A DNA stretch of 25,896 nucleotides from Bacillota bacterium (GCA_023443315.1 JAEZVA010000034.1:1-25896), one strand, 5' to 3'. Counted from the first letter of the stretch, positions 1 through 8,983 are shown. Translations and numbers: made by a program. Notes: generated from the letters alone by a model not told the origin.

Positions 1-1
1 G

Positions 2-664
2 CTTGTGGTAGTTGACGATGTTACCGCCGAAGGCGACGGTGAGGTGGGAAGCACGGGAACCGGTATTGGCGAAGCCCCTGTTGTCGAAGAATCGGATGCA
101 AAGATAGATGTTGAGCTGCTGTACAGACTTCTCGAAGATTATGTCGAGTCCATGAGCGACGGTGAGATGAAGGAAAGCATTGAAATTCAAAGTGGAAAGA
201 ACTATGTCTTTATACGCTTTACCGATAATGTATTTTTTAACCCCGACAGTGCAGTTCTGCGAGAGGAAGGAAAAACTGTCCTTTCGGAAATCGGCGGAGG
301 AATTAAACAGGCGGAAGACTCTATTGGTGTAATTCGAATAGAAGGGCATACAGCCTCCGTACTAGAAGATGCAAATTATCGTGTCGATGACCGCGAATTG
401 TCCTCGGGCAGAGCCAATGCGGTGCTCAAATACCTAGAAGATTCCTGCAAAATATCTTCGGAAAAACTGAGTGCGCTGGGTTACGGAAAATACAGACCCA
501 TTGCCGATAACGCAACGCCGGACGGAAGAAAAAAGAACCGCAGAGTCGAAATCTTGATTGTTGATAAAAACATTAACATTGAAGACCAAGAAAGCCTCAA
601 AGAGCTCGTTTCCAAGTTCTTTGGTGAGGATAAATTTACTGTTGACAACGACTACTTACCATAA
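2..664 (+). CDS. motB: MotB-like flagellar stator protein, C-terminal part (5' end outside window)
   Basis: The frame is open to the left edge, so the gene begins upstream and its N-terminal cytoplasmic tail and membrane helix are missing. About 220 residues remain. Roughly residues 70-190 form an OmpA/MotB peptidoglycan-binding domain: a VFFNPDSAVL strand, the IRIEGHTA core, an ELSSGRANAV helix, LGYGKYRP and a KNRRVEI end. In the family, MotB anchors the MotA/MotB proton channel to the cell wall and drives rotation. An acidic, Gly-rich linker precedes the domain. The next gene, fliM, begins 44 bases downstream, and the fliL gene often found between these two is not there. A plain OmpA-family protein cannot be excluded without the N-terminus, but the position directly before fliM supports MotB. 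Confidence 0.88.
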   Translation, partial: LVVVDDVTAEGDGEVGSTGTGIGEAPVVEESDAKIDVELLYRLLEDYVESMSDGEMKESIEIQSGKNYVFIRFTDNVFFNPDSAVLREEGKTVLSEIGGGIKQAEDSIGVIRIEGHTASVLEDANYRVDDRELSSGRANAVLKYLEDSCKISSEKLSALGYGKYRPIADNATPDGRKKNRRVEILIVDKNINIEDQESLKELVSKFFGEDKFTVDNDYLP

Positions 665-708
665 AGATGCGTTTGCCCTGAAAGCCGTAAAAAAGGAGAA
701 CCCCTGAT

Positions 709-1701
709 ATGCCAGATATATTGTCACAACAGCAGATTGACGAACTGCTCAAGGGTCTCAATACCGGTGAGCTCGACCTTGATGAAATAGATGAAAAGGC
801 CTCGGAAAAGAAGGTAAAAGAGTATGACTTCCGAAGTCCCAAAAAGTTCACCAAGGAGCAATTGAAAAAGCTTGATAGCATACACAGCAACTACACGCGC
901 AGTTTATCCTCGTATTTAACGGGAATTCTGCGGATGTTTTGTCAGCTGAGTGTTACACAGCTTGAAGAGCAGCGTTACCATGAGTTTAGCAATGCGCTAC
1001 CCGACTCGGTTATGATGGGCGTTGTTGACCTGAACATTCAGGATCAGAGTGTACCCGATACAAGCATAATAATAGAGATATCAAGGAACACCGTGTTCTC
1101 TATAATCGACAGATTACTGGGCGGAAGCGGAGAAATCGTAAATATTGAACGTGAATTTACAGAAATCGAGCTTTCTCTTATTGAAAACGTACTAAAGAAC
1201 ATGGTAAAATTGTTTAAGGAAGCATGGAAGAACTATGCGGAGATGGATCCACAGTTAAGCGGTATAGAGACCAATGCCAGACTGATGCAGACAATCTCTC
1301 CTGACGATATTGTGCTTATCACAGTAATCGATATCGCCATGAAGGGGATATCGGGGAATATGAGCATCTGCATTCCCGCTATTAACCTTGAAGAGATTAT
1401 CAAAAAGATGAATGCGCGCTCGATTAAGAGCGATAAAAAACTCGATGGTTTAAAGGATAATGAGCGCAGGGATATCATCTTTAACTCTGTCAAGGACTCC
1501 AATCTCGAGTTGACTGCAGTGCTGGGTGAAACGGAGCTTACGCTCAGTGATGTGATTAACCTGCAGATAGGGGACATCGTGATGATAGACAAATCCATTT
1601 CGGATCATATGGATATTAAGGTCGGTCCCAAAACGTGGTTTAAAGGAAAGATGGGCAACTACAAAAAACGCAAAGCTGTTCAACTCAGCGAAATTCTGTA
1701 G
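709..1701 (+). CDS. fliM: Flagellar motor switch protein FliM
   Basis: This 330-residue protein has the usual FliM length. It starts with the conserved N-terminal CheY-P binding peptide (LSQQQIDELL, residues 5-14). A linker leads to the CheC-like middle domain (about residues 45-230), which contains the family-typical YTRSLSSYLTG, LGGSGE and EREFTEIE segments, and then to a C-terminal SpoA/FliN-like domain (about 250-325). FliM is the middle ring of the switch complex (C-ring); it binds CheY-P and passes the signal to FliG and the export gate. A good AAAGGAG site lies a few bases before the ATG. FliY follows after 15 bases, so the two switch genes are probably co-translated. Confidence 0.97.
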   Translation: MPDILSQQQIDELLKGLNTGELDLDEIDEKASEKKVKEYDFRSPKKFTKEQLKKLDSIHSNYTRSLSSYLTGILRMFCQLSVTQLEEQRYHEFSNALPDSVMMGVVDLNIQDQSVPDTSIIIEISRNTVFSIIDRLLGGSGEIVNIEREFTEIELSLIENVLKNMVKLFKEAWKNYAEMDPQLSGIETNARLMQTISPDDIVLITVIDIAMKGISGNMSICIPAINLEEIIKKMNARSIKSDKKLDGLKDNERRDIIFNSVKDSNLELTAVLGETELTLSDVINLQIGDIVMIDKSISDHMDIKVGPKTWFKGKMGNYKKRKAVQLSEIL

Positions 1702-1716
1702 AAATGGGGTTTTCAC

Positions 1717-2961
1717 ATGAGTCTAGATATCGATAAAAACCCGTTTGGCGGACCTGCGGAGATTGACACGCTGTCAAGCTTCGAAATAGACGTGATAGGG
1801 GAAATACTCAACATCAGTATGGGTTCTGCCGCTACCGCTGTGTCCACTATGCTAAACAGAAAGGTAATTATCACAACCCCCGAGGTCGAAATTAAACAGG
1901 TTAAGGATGTTGAATATGCATTGCTTGAGCCTGCTATGTGTGTTGAGATAACCTACATAGATGGAATAACCGGCTCAAACGTTATGATTCTTAAGCAGTC
2001 TGATATCAAATTGATATTAGATCAGCTGATGGGGCTTGAACCAACACCAGATGAGAACTATGTCTTTGATGAAATCAGCATCAGCGCAGCGTGCGAGGTT
2101 ATGAATCAGATGATGGGATCCTCCGCGACCGCACTCTCAAGCTTTTTAGGAAGACCGATCAATATCTCTACACCGGTCGCCTACGTGCTCGATTCTGTCG
2201 ACCTAAAAAAGAGCATTGCAAAAAGCGAAGAGGACAGGGTCGTGGTTGTCTATTTTGATTTGACCATCGAGGGGATTACCCAAAGCAAGTTCATGAGCAT
2301 TATGCAGATGCCGCTTGCAAAGGAGATTATCACCCAGTCCCGCCTGATGAATGAGCCTGAGCCAGAAGTACCCGCGGAGCTGCCTTCCCATTCTCAACCG
2401 ATGGAGCAGCTATTACAAAAGGTGTACGACGAACCTGACTTTACCAACATGGGTGTGCCGGTATCTCCTATTACGCCGCCCCCTGTACAGCCGCAGATGA
2501 CTCCGACGCAGGGCTATTACCCGCCACCCCCTCAGCCGCAGCAGCCCGCATTTTCGCACCCTGCGGCAGCATTTGCACCGGGATATCAACAGCCTGCTTA
2601 CGGATATGACCCGACCAATGTCATGAAACAACCAGTTGATGTTCACGGAGCGAGCTTTCAAAACTTCCAAAGCCTGGGACAGCCGACTATGGAAGGACCC
2701 CACACCAATCTCGACTTGATTATGCAGGTCCCCTTACAGGTAACGGTGGAGATAGGAAAAACAAAAAAGAAGATAAAAGAGATACTAGAATTTAGTCAGG
2801 GCATGGTAATCGAGCTTGAAAAACAGGCCGGCGCGCCGGTGGATATTATTGTTAACGGTCAGCTGGTAGCCAAAGGCGATGTTGTTGTAATCGAGGATAA
2901 CTTTGGCGTAAGAATCACGGAAATACTCAAAAATACCGATTTTCTAAGCGGTATATCTTAA
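1717..2961 (+). CDS. fliY: FliY: CheC-type CheY-P phosphatase fused to FliN switch domain
   Basis: The protein has 414 residues. Residues about 20-205 are a CheC/CheX-type domain with both phosphatase motifs intact: D-x3-E-x2-N around DVIGEILN and S-x3-E-x2-N around SAACEVMN, each followed about 22 residues later by Pro. A long Pro/Gln/Tyr-rich linker (about 215-330, with runs such as YYPPPPQPQQP) precedes a C-terminal FliN/SpoA domain (about 335-412). In Gram-positive bacteria FliY replaces FliN in the C-ring and removes phosphate from CheY-P at the switch. The short N-terminus lacks the LSQDEIDALL-like CheY-binding peptide known in Bacillus subtilis FliY, and no alternative upstream start exists because fliM ends 15 bases before. 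Confidence 0.96.
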   Translation: MSLDIDKNPFGGPAEIDTLSSFEIDVIGEILNISMGSAATAVSTMLNRKVIITTPEVEIKQVKDVEYALLEPAMCVEITYIDGITGSNVMILKQSDIKLILDQLMGLEPTPDENYVFDEISISAACEVMNQMMGSSATALSSFLGRPINISTPVAYVLDSVDLKKSIAKSEEDRVVVVYFDLTIEGITQSKFMSIMQMPLAKEIITQSRLMNEPEPEVPAELPSHSQPMEQLLQKVYDEPDFTNMGVPVSPITPPPVQPQMTPTQGYYPPPPQPQQPAFSHPAAAFAPGYQQPAYGYDPTNVMKQPVDVHGASFQNFQSLGQPTMEGPHTNLDLIMQVPLQVTVEIGKTKKKIKEILEFSQGMVIELEKQAGAPVDIIVNGQLVAKGDVVVIEDNFGVRITEILKNTDFLSGIS

Positions 2962-2979
2962 GATTGGCGGTGGACGGAA

Positions 2980-3342
2980 ATGGGAAAGAAAATACTTGTA
3001 GTTGATGATGCAGCTTTTATGAGACTAATGATTAAGGATGTCCTAACAAAGAATGGGTATACCGAGATAGAAGAAGCGGGTGACGGCGAAATTGCAGTCA
3101 GCGCATATCAAAACGGACGTCATGATCTGGTTATACTTGACATTACGATGCCTAATATGGACGGTATTGAGGCGCTCAAACGGATTAAGGGGATGGATGG
3201 CGGCGCCCGCGTTGTCATGTGTTCCGCCATGGGGCAGGAGTCCATGGTTGTTGATGCAATTAAGATGGGGGCACTCGATTTTATTGTAAAGCCGTTTAAG
3301 CCAGATCGAATCATTCAGACCGTTAAAAACATTCTTGGTTAA
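2980..3342 (+). CDS. cheY: Chemotaxis response regulator CheY
   Basis: This is a single receiver domain of 120 residues with no output domain. All signature residues are visible: acidic pair D9/D10, phosphoacceptor D54 (in VILDITMPNMDG), S82 at the switch position and K104 in the KPF motif. CheA phosphorylates it; CheY-P then binds FliM and changes motor rotation. In this window FliY and CheC are the likely phosphatases. The gene sits between fliY and fliO exactly as in the Bacillus/Clostridium fla/che operon, 18 bases after fliY. Confidence 0.97.
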   Translation: MGKKILVVDDAAFMRLMIKDVLTKNGYTEIEEAGDGEIAVSAYQNGRHDLVILDITMPNMDGIEALKRIKGMDGGARVVMCSAMGQESMVVDAIKMGALDFIVKPFKPDRIIQTVKNILG

Positions 3343-3411
3343 CCCGACAGCTTGATGGTATTACCTGACGAGTTCAATAATCTGACGTGCAGGTAAAAAG
3401 GAGGCAGAGGG

Positions 3412-3777
3412 TTGGAGGAATTTATATCGGTTGCCGGAGCAATCTTAATGATTGTTGCAATCGTCGTTCTTGCTTTTTATTCTACCAGATGGCTGGGCAA
3501 GCGAATGGCGGGCTCATCCGCCAGCAAACACCTTGCGGTTGTCGACCGCATCTCTTTGGGTCAGGATAAATTTATTGCGATCGTCAAAGTGGGCGAAAAG
3601 AAGCTTCTCATTGGTGTTTCGTCGGGCTCGGTCACCAATCTCGGCGAACTGACAGAAGAGGATTTGGCGCAGGTGGTTACCCAACAAGCCTTCCCTTCGT
3701 TTGGTGATGCAATGAAGGAAAGTCTTAAGAAATACGGCTCGTTTGGTGTTGGTAAACGGGATAAGGAGCATGATTGA
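3412..3777 (+). CDS. fliO: Flagellar export protein FliO (FliZ-type)
   Basis: This is a small protein of 121 residues with one N-terminal membrane helix (about residues 5-25, rich in Ile, Val and Leu) and a cytoplasmic domain containing the family-typical RISLGQDKFIAIVKVGEKKLLIGV stretch in shortened form (VDRISLGQDKF, then KLLIGVSSG). FliO helps assemble the FliP ring of the export gate. The chosen TTG start is preceded at 3397-3404 by an AAAGGAGG-like site with good spacing, and no in-frame ATG lies near. Identity rests on topology, the LGQDKF-LLIGV pattern and its position directly before fliP. Confidence 0.9.
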   Translation: MEEFISVAGAILMIVAIVVLAFYSTRWLGKRMAGSSASKHLAVVDRISLGQDKFIAIVKVGEKKLLIGVSSGSVTNLGELTEEDLAQVVTQQAFPSFGDAMKESLKKYGSFGVGKRDKEHD

Positions 3778-3778
3778 G

Positions 3779-4567
3779 TTGAGCGAGGCAGTAAGAAACA
3801 AACGCCTGACAAAGCCTCTGCTGCGTTTTATATTTTCGCTTGCGGTGGTTGTTATATTGGTCCTTTCGCTGCTGGTTATTAACGTAAATGCATCAGACCC
3901 TGGAATATCCATACAAATAAACGGTGCCGAGACGGAGCAGGAGCGCATCGAAGCCCTTGACATCCTGCTTCTTTTAACAATCATTGCGCTGCTGCCAAGT
4001 ATCTTGATTATGATGACGAGCTTTACTCGCATCATTATTGTTCTTAGTCTGCTACGCAATGCGATGGGACTGCAACAAACACCGCCCAATCAGGTTCTGA
4101 TCGGGCTTGCGCTGTTTTTGTCGCTGTTTATCATGTCACCAGTAATTAGCTCAATTGAGCAGGTGGCGTACACCCCTTATGTGGAGGGTAGTATTACACA
4201 AGAGGAAGCCATTGAAAAGGCTTCTGTTCCACTCAAGGAATTCATGCTAAAACAGACCTACCGCACCGACCTCAATCTGTTTCGCACCCTTGCAGAGCAG
4301 GAACGTCCTGAATCTTACGAAGAACTCAGTATGACTGTTGTCATCCCGGCGTTTATTACCAGTGAGCTAAAGCGCGGGTTTACCATGGGATTCTTTTTAT
4401 ACATTCCATTTTTGGTAATCGACATGGTTGTAGCCAGTACGCTGATGTCTATGGGCATGATTATGCTTTCACCAGTTACAATCTCAATGCCCTTTAAGAT
4501 TTTGTTGTTTGTACTGGTTGATGGCTGGGGGATGACAGTAAAAACACTGATAGCAAGCTTTAATTAG
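3779..4567 (+). CDS. fliP: Flagellar export gate protein FliP
   Basis: The protein has about 262 residues, with a cleavable-looking N-terminal signal (basic start, hydrophobic core, VNA-SD cleavage region) and about four further membrane segments. Family-typical stretches include LLPSILIMMTSFTRIIIVLSLLR shortened here to SFTRIIIVLSLLR, then TPPNQVLIGLALFLS and VIDMVVASTLMSMGM. FliP forms the core of the export pore with FliQ and FliR. Start choice: the AAGGAG at 3763-3768 is too close to the ATG at 3770 (1 base) but well placed for the TTG at 3779 (10 bases), which is the second base after the fliO stop. The ATG at 3770 remains possible and would add three residues. Confidence 0.95.
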   Translation: MSEAVRNKRLTKPLLRFIFSLAVVVILVLSLLVINVNASDPGISIQINGAETEQERIEALDILLLLTIIALLPSILIMMTSFTRIIIVLSLLRNAMGLQQTPPNQVLIGLALFLSLFIMSPVISSIEQVAYTPYVEGSITQEEAIEKASVPLKEFMLKQTYRTDLNLFRTLAEQERPESYEELSMTVVIPAFITSELKRGFTMGFFLYIPFLVIDMVVASTLMSMGMIMLSPVTISMPFKILLFVLVDGWGMTVKTLIASFN

Positions 4568-4653
4568 CTTTTTTATATTTTGCATACCGTTTTTTACGCT
4601 TGCTTACTAATTGTGGCAGCTAAGTAAAACTGGTTAGAAAGGAGACATGGTGT

Positions 4654-4917
4654 GTGGAGCAGGGGGATGTAATTGCTCTGTTGCGTCAAGCAGTCTTAAC
4701 TGCAGCAAAGCTGGCGGCACCTGTACTGATTGTCAGCATAGCGGTTGGGTTTCTTATCTCGGTTTTACAAGCCGCAACACAGATTCATGAACAAACCCTG
4801 ACATTTGTACCCAAGCTCATTGCAATCGCACTGATTCTACTTTTGATGGCTTCTTGGATGATGACGGTTATGGGTGATTTTACGAATCAGGTTTTTGCTA
4901 TGATGGCTGCGACATAA
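4654..4917 (+). CDS. fliQ: Flagellar export gate protein FliQ
   Basis: This is an 87-residue protein with two membrane helices (about residues 15-38 and 50-75) and the conserved segment SVLQAATQIHEQTLTFVPK around residues 38-55, diagnostic of FliQ/SpaQ export proteins. It packs around the FliP5FliR1 core of the export gate. The GTG start has a GAAAGGAG site ending 9 bases upstream. An 86-base spacer separates it from fliP, the longest gap in the fliM-flhA run; no terminator was found in it. Confidence 0.96.
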   Translation: MEQGDVIALLRQAVLTAAKLAAPVLIVSIAVGFLISVLQAATQIHEQTLTFVPKLIAIALILLLMASWMMTVMGDFTNQVFAMMAAT

Positions 4918-4951
4918 ACCAAATCGCTTTATACATACAGAGGGTAACGCA

Positions 4952-5728
4952 ATGATTGATGTCGCCTTCAGCAACTATATGGTATTCTTTCTTGTGCTAA
5001 TACGGGTATCGGGTATGATACTATTTCATCCCATCTATTCACGTAGAAATATTCCCACCATGGTTCAAGGTGGTTTAATCCTTGCCATAACGGTGATTTT
5101 GTTTTATTCGTTATCCAACCAAACGGTAGTGATACGAGGTCCTGTGGAGTTTGTATATATTGCGCTCAAGGAATTTGCAATTGGCTGGATTTACGGCTTT
5201 ATATTGCAACTGTTCATGGCAGTAATCATGATTGGCGGAGAGGTTATGGACATGCAGATGGGTCTTGGCATGGCCAAAGTCTATGACCCTTCGAGCAACG
5301 TTCAGATGGCACTCTCCAGTTCCTTTTTAAACATTATGTTTTATCTTATCTTCTTTCTTTCAAACAGCCATTTAACCACCATTCGCATGGTTAAGCTTTC
5401 TTACGATATCGTTCCCGTAGGCGTAGGGACAATCCATCTTGAGATTGGTTATTATATTGCTCAGCTTTTTTCTGGCATCCTATCACTTTCGGCAAAGATT
5501 GCGCTTCCTGTTATTGCAATCGAGATTATTTCAGAGGCCTGTGTGGGTGTTTTAATGAAGGCGATTCCTCAAATTAACGTCTTTGTAATCAACATTCAGA
5601 TCAAGGTACTCGTTGGCATACTTGTATTACTGCTACTTGTTGGCCCCCTATCATCCTTTATTCAACTGGTAATCGATCGTTCGTTCGCCACAATGGGGGA
5701 AGCAATTCGGGTTTTTGCCTACGGTTAG
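4952..5728 (+). CDS. fliR: Flagellar export gate protein FliR
   Basis: This 258-residue integral membrane protein has about six hydrophobic segments and ordinary FliR length. FliR features include LIRVSGMILFHPIYSRRNIP near the N-terminus (seen here as RVSGMILFHPIYS), GWIYGFILQLF, the GGEVMDMQMGLGMA region and a helix ending in LVGPLSSFI. FliR is the single-copy subunit that caps the FliP ring and contacts FlhB. The start is preceded by a modest AGAGGGTAA site. fliQ ends 34 bases before and flhB begins 32 bases after. Confidence 0.95.
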   Translation: MIDVAFSNYMVFFLVLIRVSGMILFHPIYSRRNIPTMVQGGLILAITVILFYSLSNQTVVIRGPVEFVYIALKEFAIGWIYGFILQLFMAVIMIGGEVMDMQMGLGMAKVYDPSSNVQMALSSSFLNIMFYLIFFLSNSHLTTIRMVKLSYDIVPVGVGTIHLEIGYYIAQLFSGILSLSAKIALPVIAIEIISEACVGVLMKAIPQINVFVINIQIKVLVGILVLLLLVGPLSSFIQLVIDRSFATMGEAIRVFAYG

Positions 5729-5760
5729 CCTATTAATTTTCGCTTTTGGGGGAATAAAAC

Positions 5761-6837
5761 ATGGCCGGCTCCAAAACCGAAAAAGCCACACCGAAGCGAA
5801 AGCGCGACGAACGAAAAAAAGGTAATATTTTTCAAAGCAAGGATGTTGTCAGTGCATTTTCACTGCTTATTATGTTCTTCTCACTTAAGATATTAAGTTC
5901 TTTTATGTATGAGTATATCGAGCTTTTGATTCAAAGGAACGTGGGTAGAGTATCCCAATTAACGCAGCTGTCCATCACCAACGCAACAGAGACGTTTCGC
6001 GATATTATTCTCTCAATCATTATACTTTCGGCTCCCTTACTCGTTATTTCCGCATTGGTTACGATTGTATTTTCGGTGATGCAAACACGGTTGCTCTTTG
6101 CAACAGAGGCGCTTAAGTTTAAATTTTCTCGCTTGAATCCATTAGAAGGCTTTAAACGGTTGTTCTCGATTCGTTCAGTCGTAGAGCTGGTTAAGGCACT
6201 TGCAAAGATTGTTCTTGTTGTCGCAATCCTGTACAACGAGATTATGGCACGGTTAGAAGAACTACCTTCGTTGTTTCATGTTGATATATTGCAGGGTGTT
6301 ATCTATATCGGTGAAAGCGTTGTCTCTATGGTGTTTACCATTTCTATTATATTTATTGGAATTTCGGTGCTTGACTATGCCTACCAGTGGTGGGACTATG
6401 AGAAAAACCTTCGTATGACCAAGCAAGAAGTCAAAGAAGAGTATAAGCAGCTGGAGGGTGACCCCAAGATCAAGGCGCAAATCAAAGAGAAGCAGCGTCA
6501 GATGTCACAGCGAAGAATGATGCAACAGGTTCCATCTGCGGATGTTGTTATTCGAAACCCAACGCACTACGCAGTTGCGATTCGATATAAACCCGGGGAA
6601 CACAGTGCGCCGATAGTCATAGCGAAGGGCGCCGACTTGGTTGCGTTACGTATTATTACGGTTGCACAGGAAAACAACGTTTATATAACCGAGAATGTTC
6701 CGCTAGCCCGAGCACTGTACGAGGCGGTGGATATTGACCGAGAGATTCCCGCAAGCTTCTATGTAGCGGTAGCTGAGGTGCTTGCTTTTGTATACAACCT
6801 TAAGAACAAGGTAGGAGATAACCGAAGCAAAACATAA
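5761..6837 (+). CDS. flhB: Flagellar export switch protein FlhB
   Basis: The protein has 358 residues. It opens with the typical SKTEKATPKRKRDERKKG segment, has four membrane helices (about residues 30-215), then a charged linker and a cytoplasmic domain. The self-cleavage motif NPTH is intact at residues 266-269, followed by YAVAIRY. In the family, cleavage between Asn and Pro lets FlhB, together with FliK, switch export from rod/hook to filament substrates. The gene lies between fliR and flhA. A second, membrane-free copy of this C-terminal domain is encoded on the minus strand at 14656-14955, which makes the pair worth comparing. Confidence 0.97.
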   Translation: MAGSKTEKATPKRKRDERKKGNIFQSKDVVSAFSLLIMFFSLKILSSFMYEYIELLIQRNVGRVSQLTQLSITNATETFRDIILSIIILSAPLLVISALVTIVFSVMQTRLLFATEALKFKFSRLNPLEGFKRLFSIRSVVELVKALAKIVLVVAILYNEIMARLEELPSLFHVDILQGVIYIGESVVSMVFTISIIFIGISVLDYAYQWWDYEKNLRMTKQEVKEEYKQLEGDPKIKAQIKEKQRQMSQRRMMQQVPSADVVIRNPTHYAVAIRYKPGEHSAPIVIAKGADLVALRIITVAQENNVYITENVPLARALYEAVDIDREIPASFYVAVAEVLAFVYNLKNKVGDNRSKT

Positions 6838-6928
6838 TTCTAAGAGTAATCCCGTCTCTTAACAGTGGTAATTGTTAGACAGATGGACCAACGGGGAATG
6901 CCTAGCCTCGAATACGGCGGAACGGACG

Positions 6929-8983
6929 ATGCACATGAAGTTTTTAAATAATGTCATAGCGATTTTTGTCGTTATTATCATTGTGTTTATCATTATTCCA
7001 CTGCCTCCCGCGGCGTTGGATATGATGTTTATCTTAAATATTACCCTTTCTCTGGTTATTCTTATCATATCCATGTACATAAAAACCTCGCTTGAGTTTT
7101 CTGTATTTCCATCTCTATTGCTGATTACAACGCTGTTTCGATTATCGCTTAACATATCCAGCACCCGTCTTATTCTTTCCAACGGCGGCAGTGCAGGGCA
7201 GGTAATTGCGGCATTTGGCGATTTTGTGGTTGGCGGCAATGCAATCATTGGTTTTGTAATATTCTTAATCATTGTTATTGTACAGTTTGTGGTTATCACA
7301 AAAGGTGCAGAACGCGTTTCTGAGGTTGCAGCGAGATTCACCTTGGATGCAATGCCCGGAAAACAGATGGCAATTGATGCGGATTTAAACTCTGGCTTAA
7401 TTGATGAGCAAACTGCCCGTAAAAGACGTTCTGACGTTCAGCGCGAGGCGGATTTCTTCGGCTCCATGGACGGTGCTTCGAAGTTTGTTAAGGGCGATGC
7501 GATTATTTCCATTATCGTTACTGCAATAAACCTATTGGGCGGCATGGCGATGGGAATGATATCGGGCGGTATGGATTTTTCGCAGGTGTGGAATACCTAC
7601 GCGATTGCTACCGTTGGAGACGGTCTGGTTTCACAGCTTCCCGCACTGCTTATTTCCACCGCAACCGGTATGCTTGTTACCAGAACAGCAAGTGAAAACA
7701 ACCTAAACACCGACCTAACCAAACAGTTTTCGGCACAGCCAACCGCCTTTATTATTGCAGGGTCGGTTGCGGGCTGCCTTCTCTTTGTTCCCGGGTTTCC
7801 ACCCTTTCAGATTATTCTTGTTGCAGCCGCGCTAATCACCCTTGGGCTACGGCTTAGAAGCTCGATGAACAAGGCAATTCTTGCCTCTGTTGCCGAGCAG
7901 GAGCAGCCGGAGATTGAACTTTCTGAAACCAGCTTTTATAAAAACATTGATAACGTGTACACCCTGCTTAATGTAGAACAGATAGAGATGACGTTTGGGT
8001 ATAGTTTGCTCCCGCTTGTCGATGAGTCCAGCGGAGGAAGTTTTATCGACCGTGTTGTAATGTTCCGCAAGCAGTTTGCCATTGATATGGGTATGGTTGT
8101 TCCGTCGGTACGCATGCGCGACAACGGTCAGTTAAACCCAAATCAATATACCATTAAACTCAAGGGAGAAGAGATTGCCAAAGGCGAGGTCTTAGTAGAC
8201 CACTATCTTGCGCTTAACCCGGGAGAAGTCTCAGAGGCGGTTGACGGTATCGATACGATTGAGCCGGCGTTTGGCATCCCGGCAAAGTGGATTTCCGCTT
8301 CCAGGCGAGAGGCGGCAGAGATGGCGGGTTATACCGTTATCGACCCCACTTCTGTAATTATCACGCACCTATCAGAGGTGATAAAATCTTTTGCGCATGA
8401 GCTGTTGACCCGCCAAGAGGTTAATACGTTGGTATCCAACCTCAAAAAGACCAACACGGTACTGGTTGACGAGGTAATCCCGAATATTGTTACGCCCGGC
8501 GAGCTGCAAAAGGTACTCGCAAACCTGTTGCGTGAAGGAATACCCATTCGCGATATGGAGACCATTATCGAAACGTTGGGCGATTATGGCAGCACGCTCA
8601 AGGATGCAGATATGCTGACCGAGTATGTCAGGCAGTCTTTAAAACGCACCATAACGCGAAAGTTTGCCGATGCAAATCAGCTTCATGTTATAACTCTTGA
8701 TACGGAAGTTGAGAACATCATCATGAGTGCAGTCAAAAAATCCGATCATGGTTCTTATCTGGCACTCGACCCCGATACCGTGCAAAAGATTGCAGCTTCG
8801 TTAATTACACAGATAAACAAGATAAAAGAACTGATGCCAACACCCATCGTATTGACGTCTCCAATCGTGCGCATCTACTTTAAAAGGCTTGCAGACCAAT
8901 TTGCAAGTGGCATCGTGGTACTCTCATTTAGCGAGATTGATAATTCGGTGCAGATTCAGGCAATAGGAAATATAGCGATATAG
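6929..8983 (+). CDS. flhA: Flagellar export gate protein FlhA
   Basis: The protein has about 684 residues. The N-terminal half carries about eight membrane segments and the FHIPEP family signature (EVAARFTLDAMPGKQMAID, near residues 128-150). The C-terminal half (from about residue 320) is the cytoplasmic domain that forms the nonameric ring docking chaperone-substrate complexes. The reading frame is open back to a TTG at 6872, but the extra residues are polar and unlike FlhA; ATG at 6929 or 6935 is more credible, though neither has a strong ribosome binding site. The next gene is the sigma factor, not flhF as in Bacillus. Confidence 0.95.
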   Translation: MHMKFLNNVIAIFVVIIIVFIIIPLPPAALDMMFILNITLSLVILIISMYIKTSLEFSVFPSLLLITTLFRLSLNISSTRLILSNGGSAGQVIAAFGDFVVGGNAIIGFVIFLIIVIVQFVVITKGAERVSEVAARFTLDAMPGKQMAIDADLNSGLIDEQTARKRRSDVQREADFFGSMDGASKFVKGDAIISIIVTAINLLGGMAMGMISGGMDFSQVWNTYAIATVGDGLVSQLPALLISTATGMLVTRTASENNLNTDLTKQFSAQPTAFIIAGSVAGCLLFVPGFPPFQIILVAAALITLGLRLRSSMNKAILASVAEQEQPEIELSETSFYKNIDNVYTLLNVEQIEMTFGYSLLPLVDESSGGSFIDRVVMFRKQFAIDMGMVVPSVRMRDNGQLNPNQYTIKLKGEEIAKGEVLVDHYLALNPGEVSEAVDGIDTIEPAFGIPAKWISASRREAAEMAGYTVIDPTSVIITHLSEVIKSFAHELLTRQEVNTLVSNLKKTNTVLVDEVIPNIVTPGELQKVLANLLREGIPIRDMETIIETLGDYGSTLKDADMLTEYVRQSLKRTITRKFADANQLHVITLDTEVENIIMSAVKKSDHGSYLALDPDTVQKIAASLITQINKIKELMPTPIVLTSPIVRIYFKRLADQFASGIVVLSFSEIDNSVQIQAIGNIAI

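Noticed and set aside
503..510. GCCGATAA inside motB, matching a sigma-28 -10 box
   Set aside because: No TAAA box lies at 14-16 bases upstream, and the site is inside a coding region with a continuing operon.
3514..4089. Minus-strand open frame of 191 codons opposite fliO and fliP
   Set aside because: It lies fully antisense to two well-conserved genes, has no ribosome site, and its composition (Arg/Ser/Met-rich) is that of a shadow frame.
4568..4653. Terminator or promoter between fliP and fliQ
   Set aside because: The gap is T-rich but has no stem longer than about 5 bp and no good promoter pair; it is probably a simple spacer.
6872..6928. N-terminal extension of FlhA from a TTG start
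   Set aside because: The added 19 residues are polar, unlike FlhA N-termini, and lack a good ribosome site; the ATG at 6929 or 6935 fits better.
6859..7341. Minus-strand 160-codon open frame opposite the flhA start
   Set aside because: The sequence is a low-complexity Ile/Thr/Met run created by the complement of flhA membrane helices; no family resemblance.
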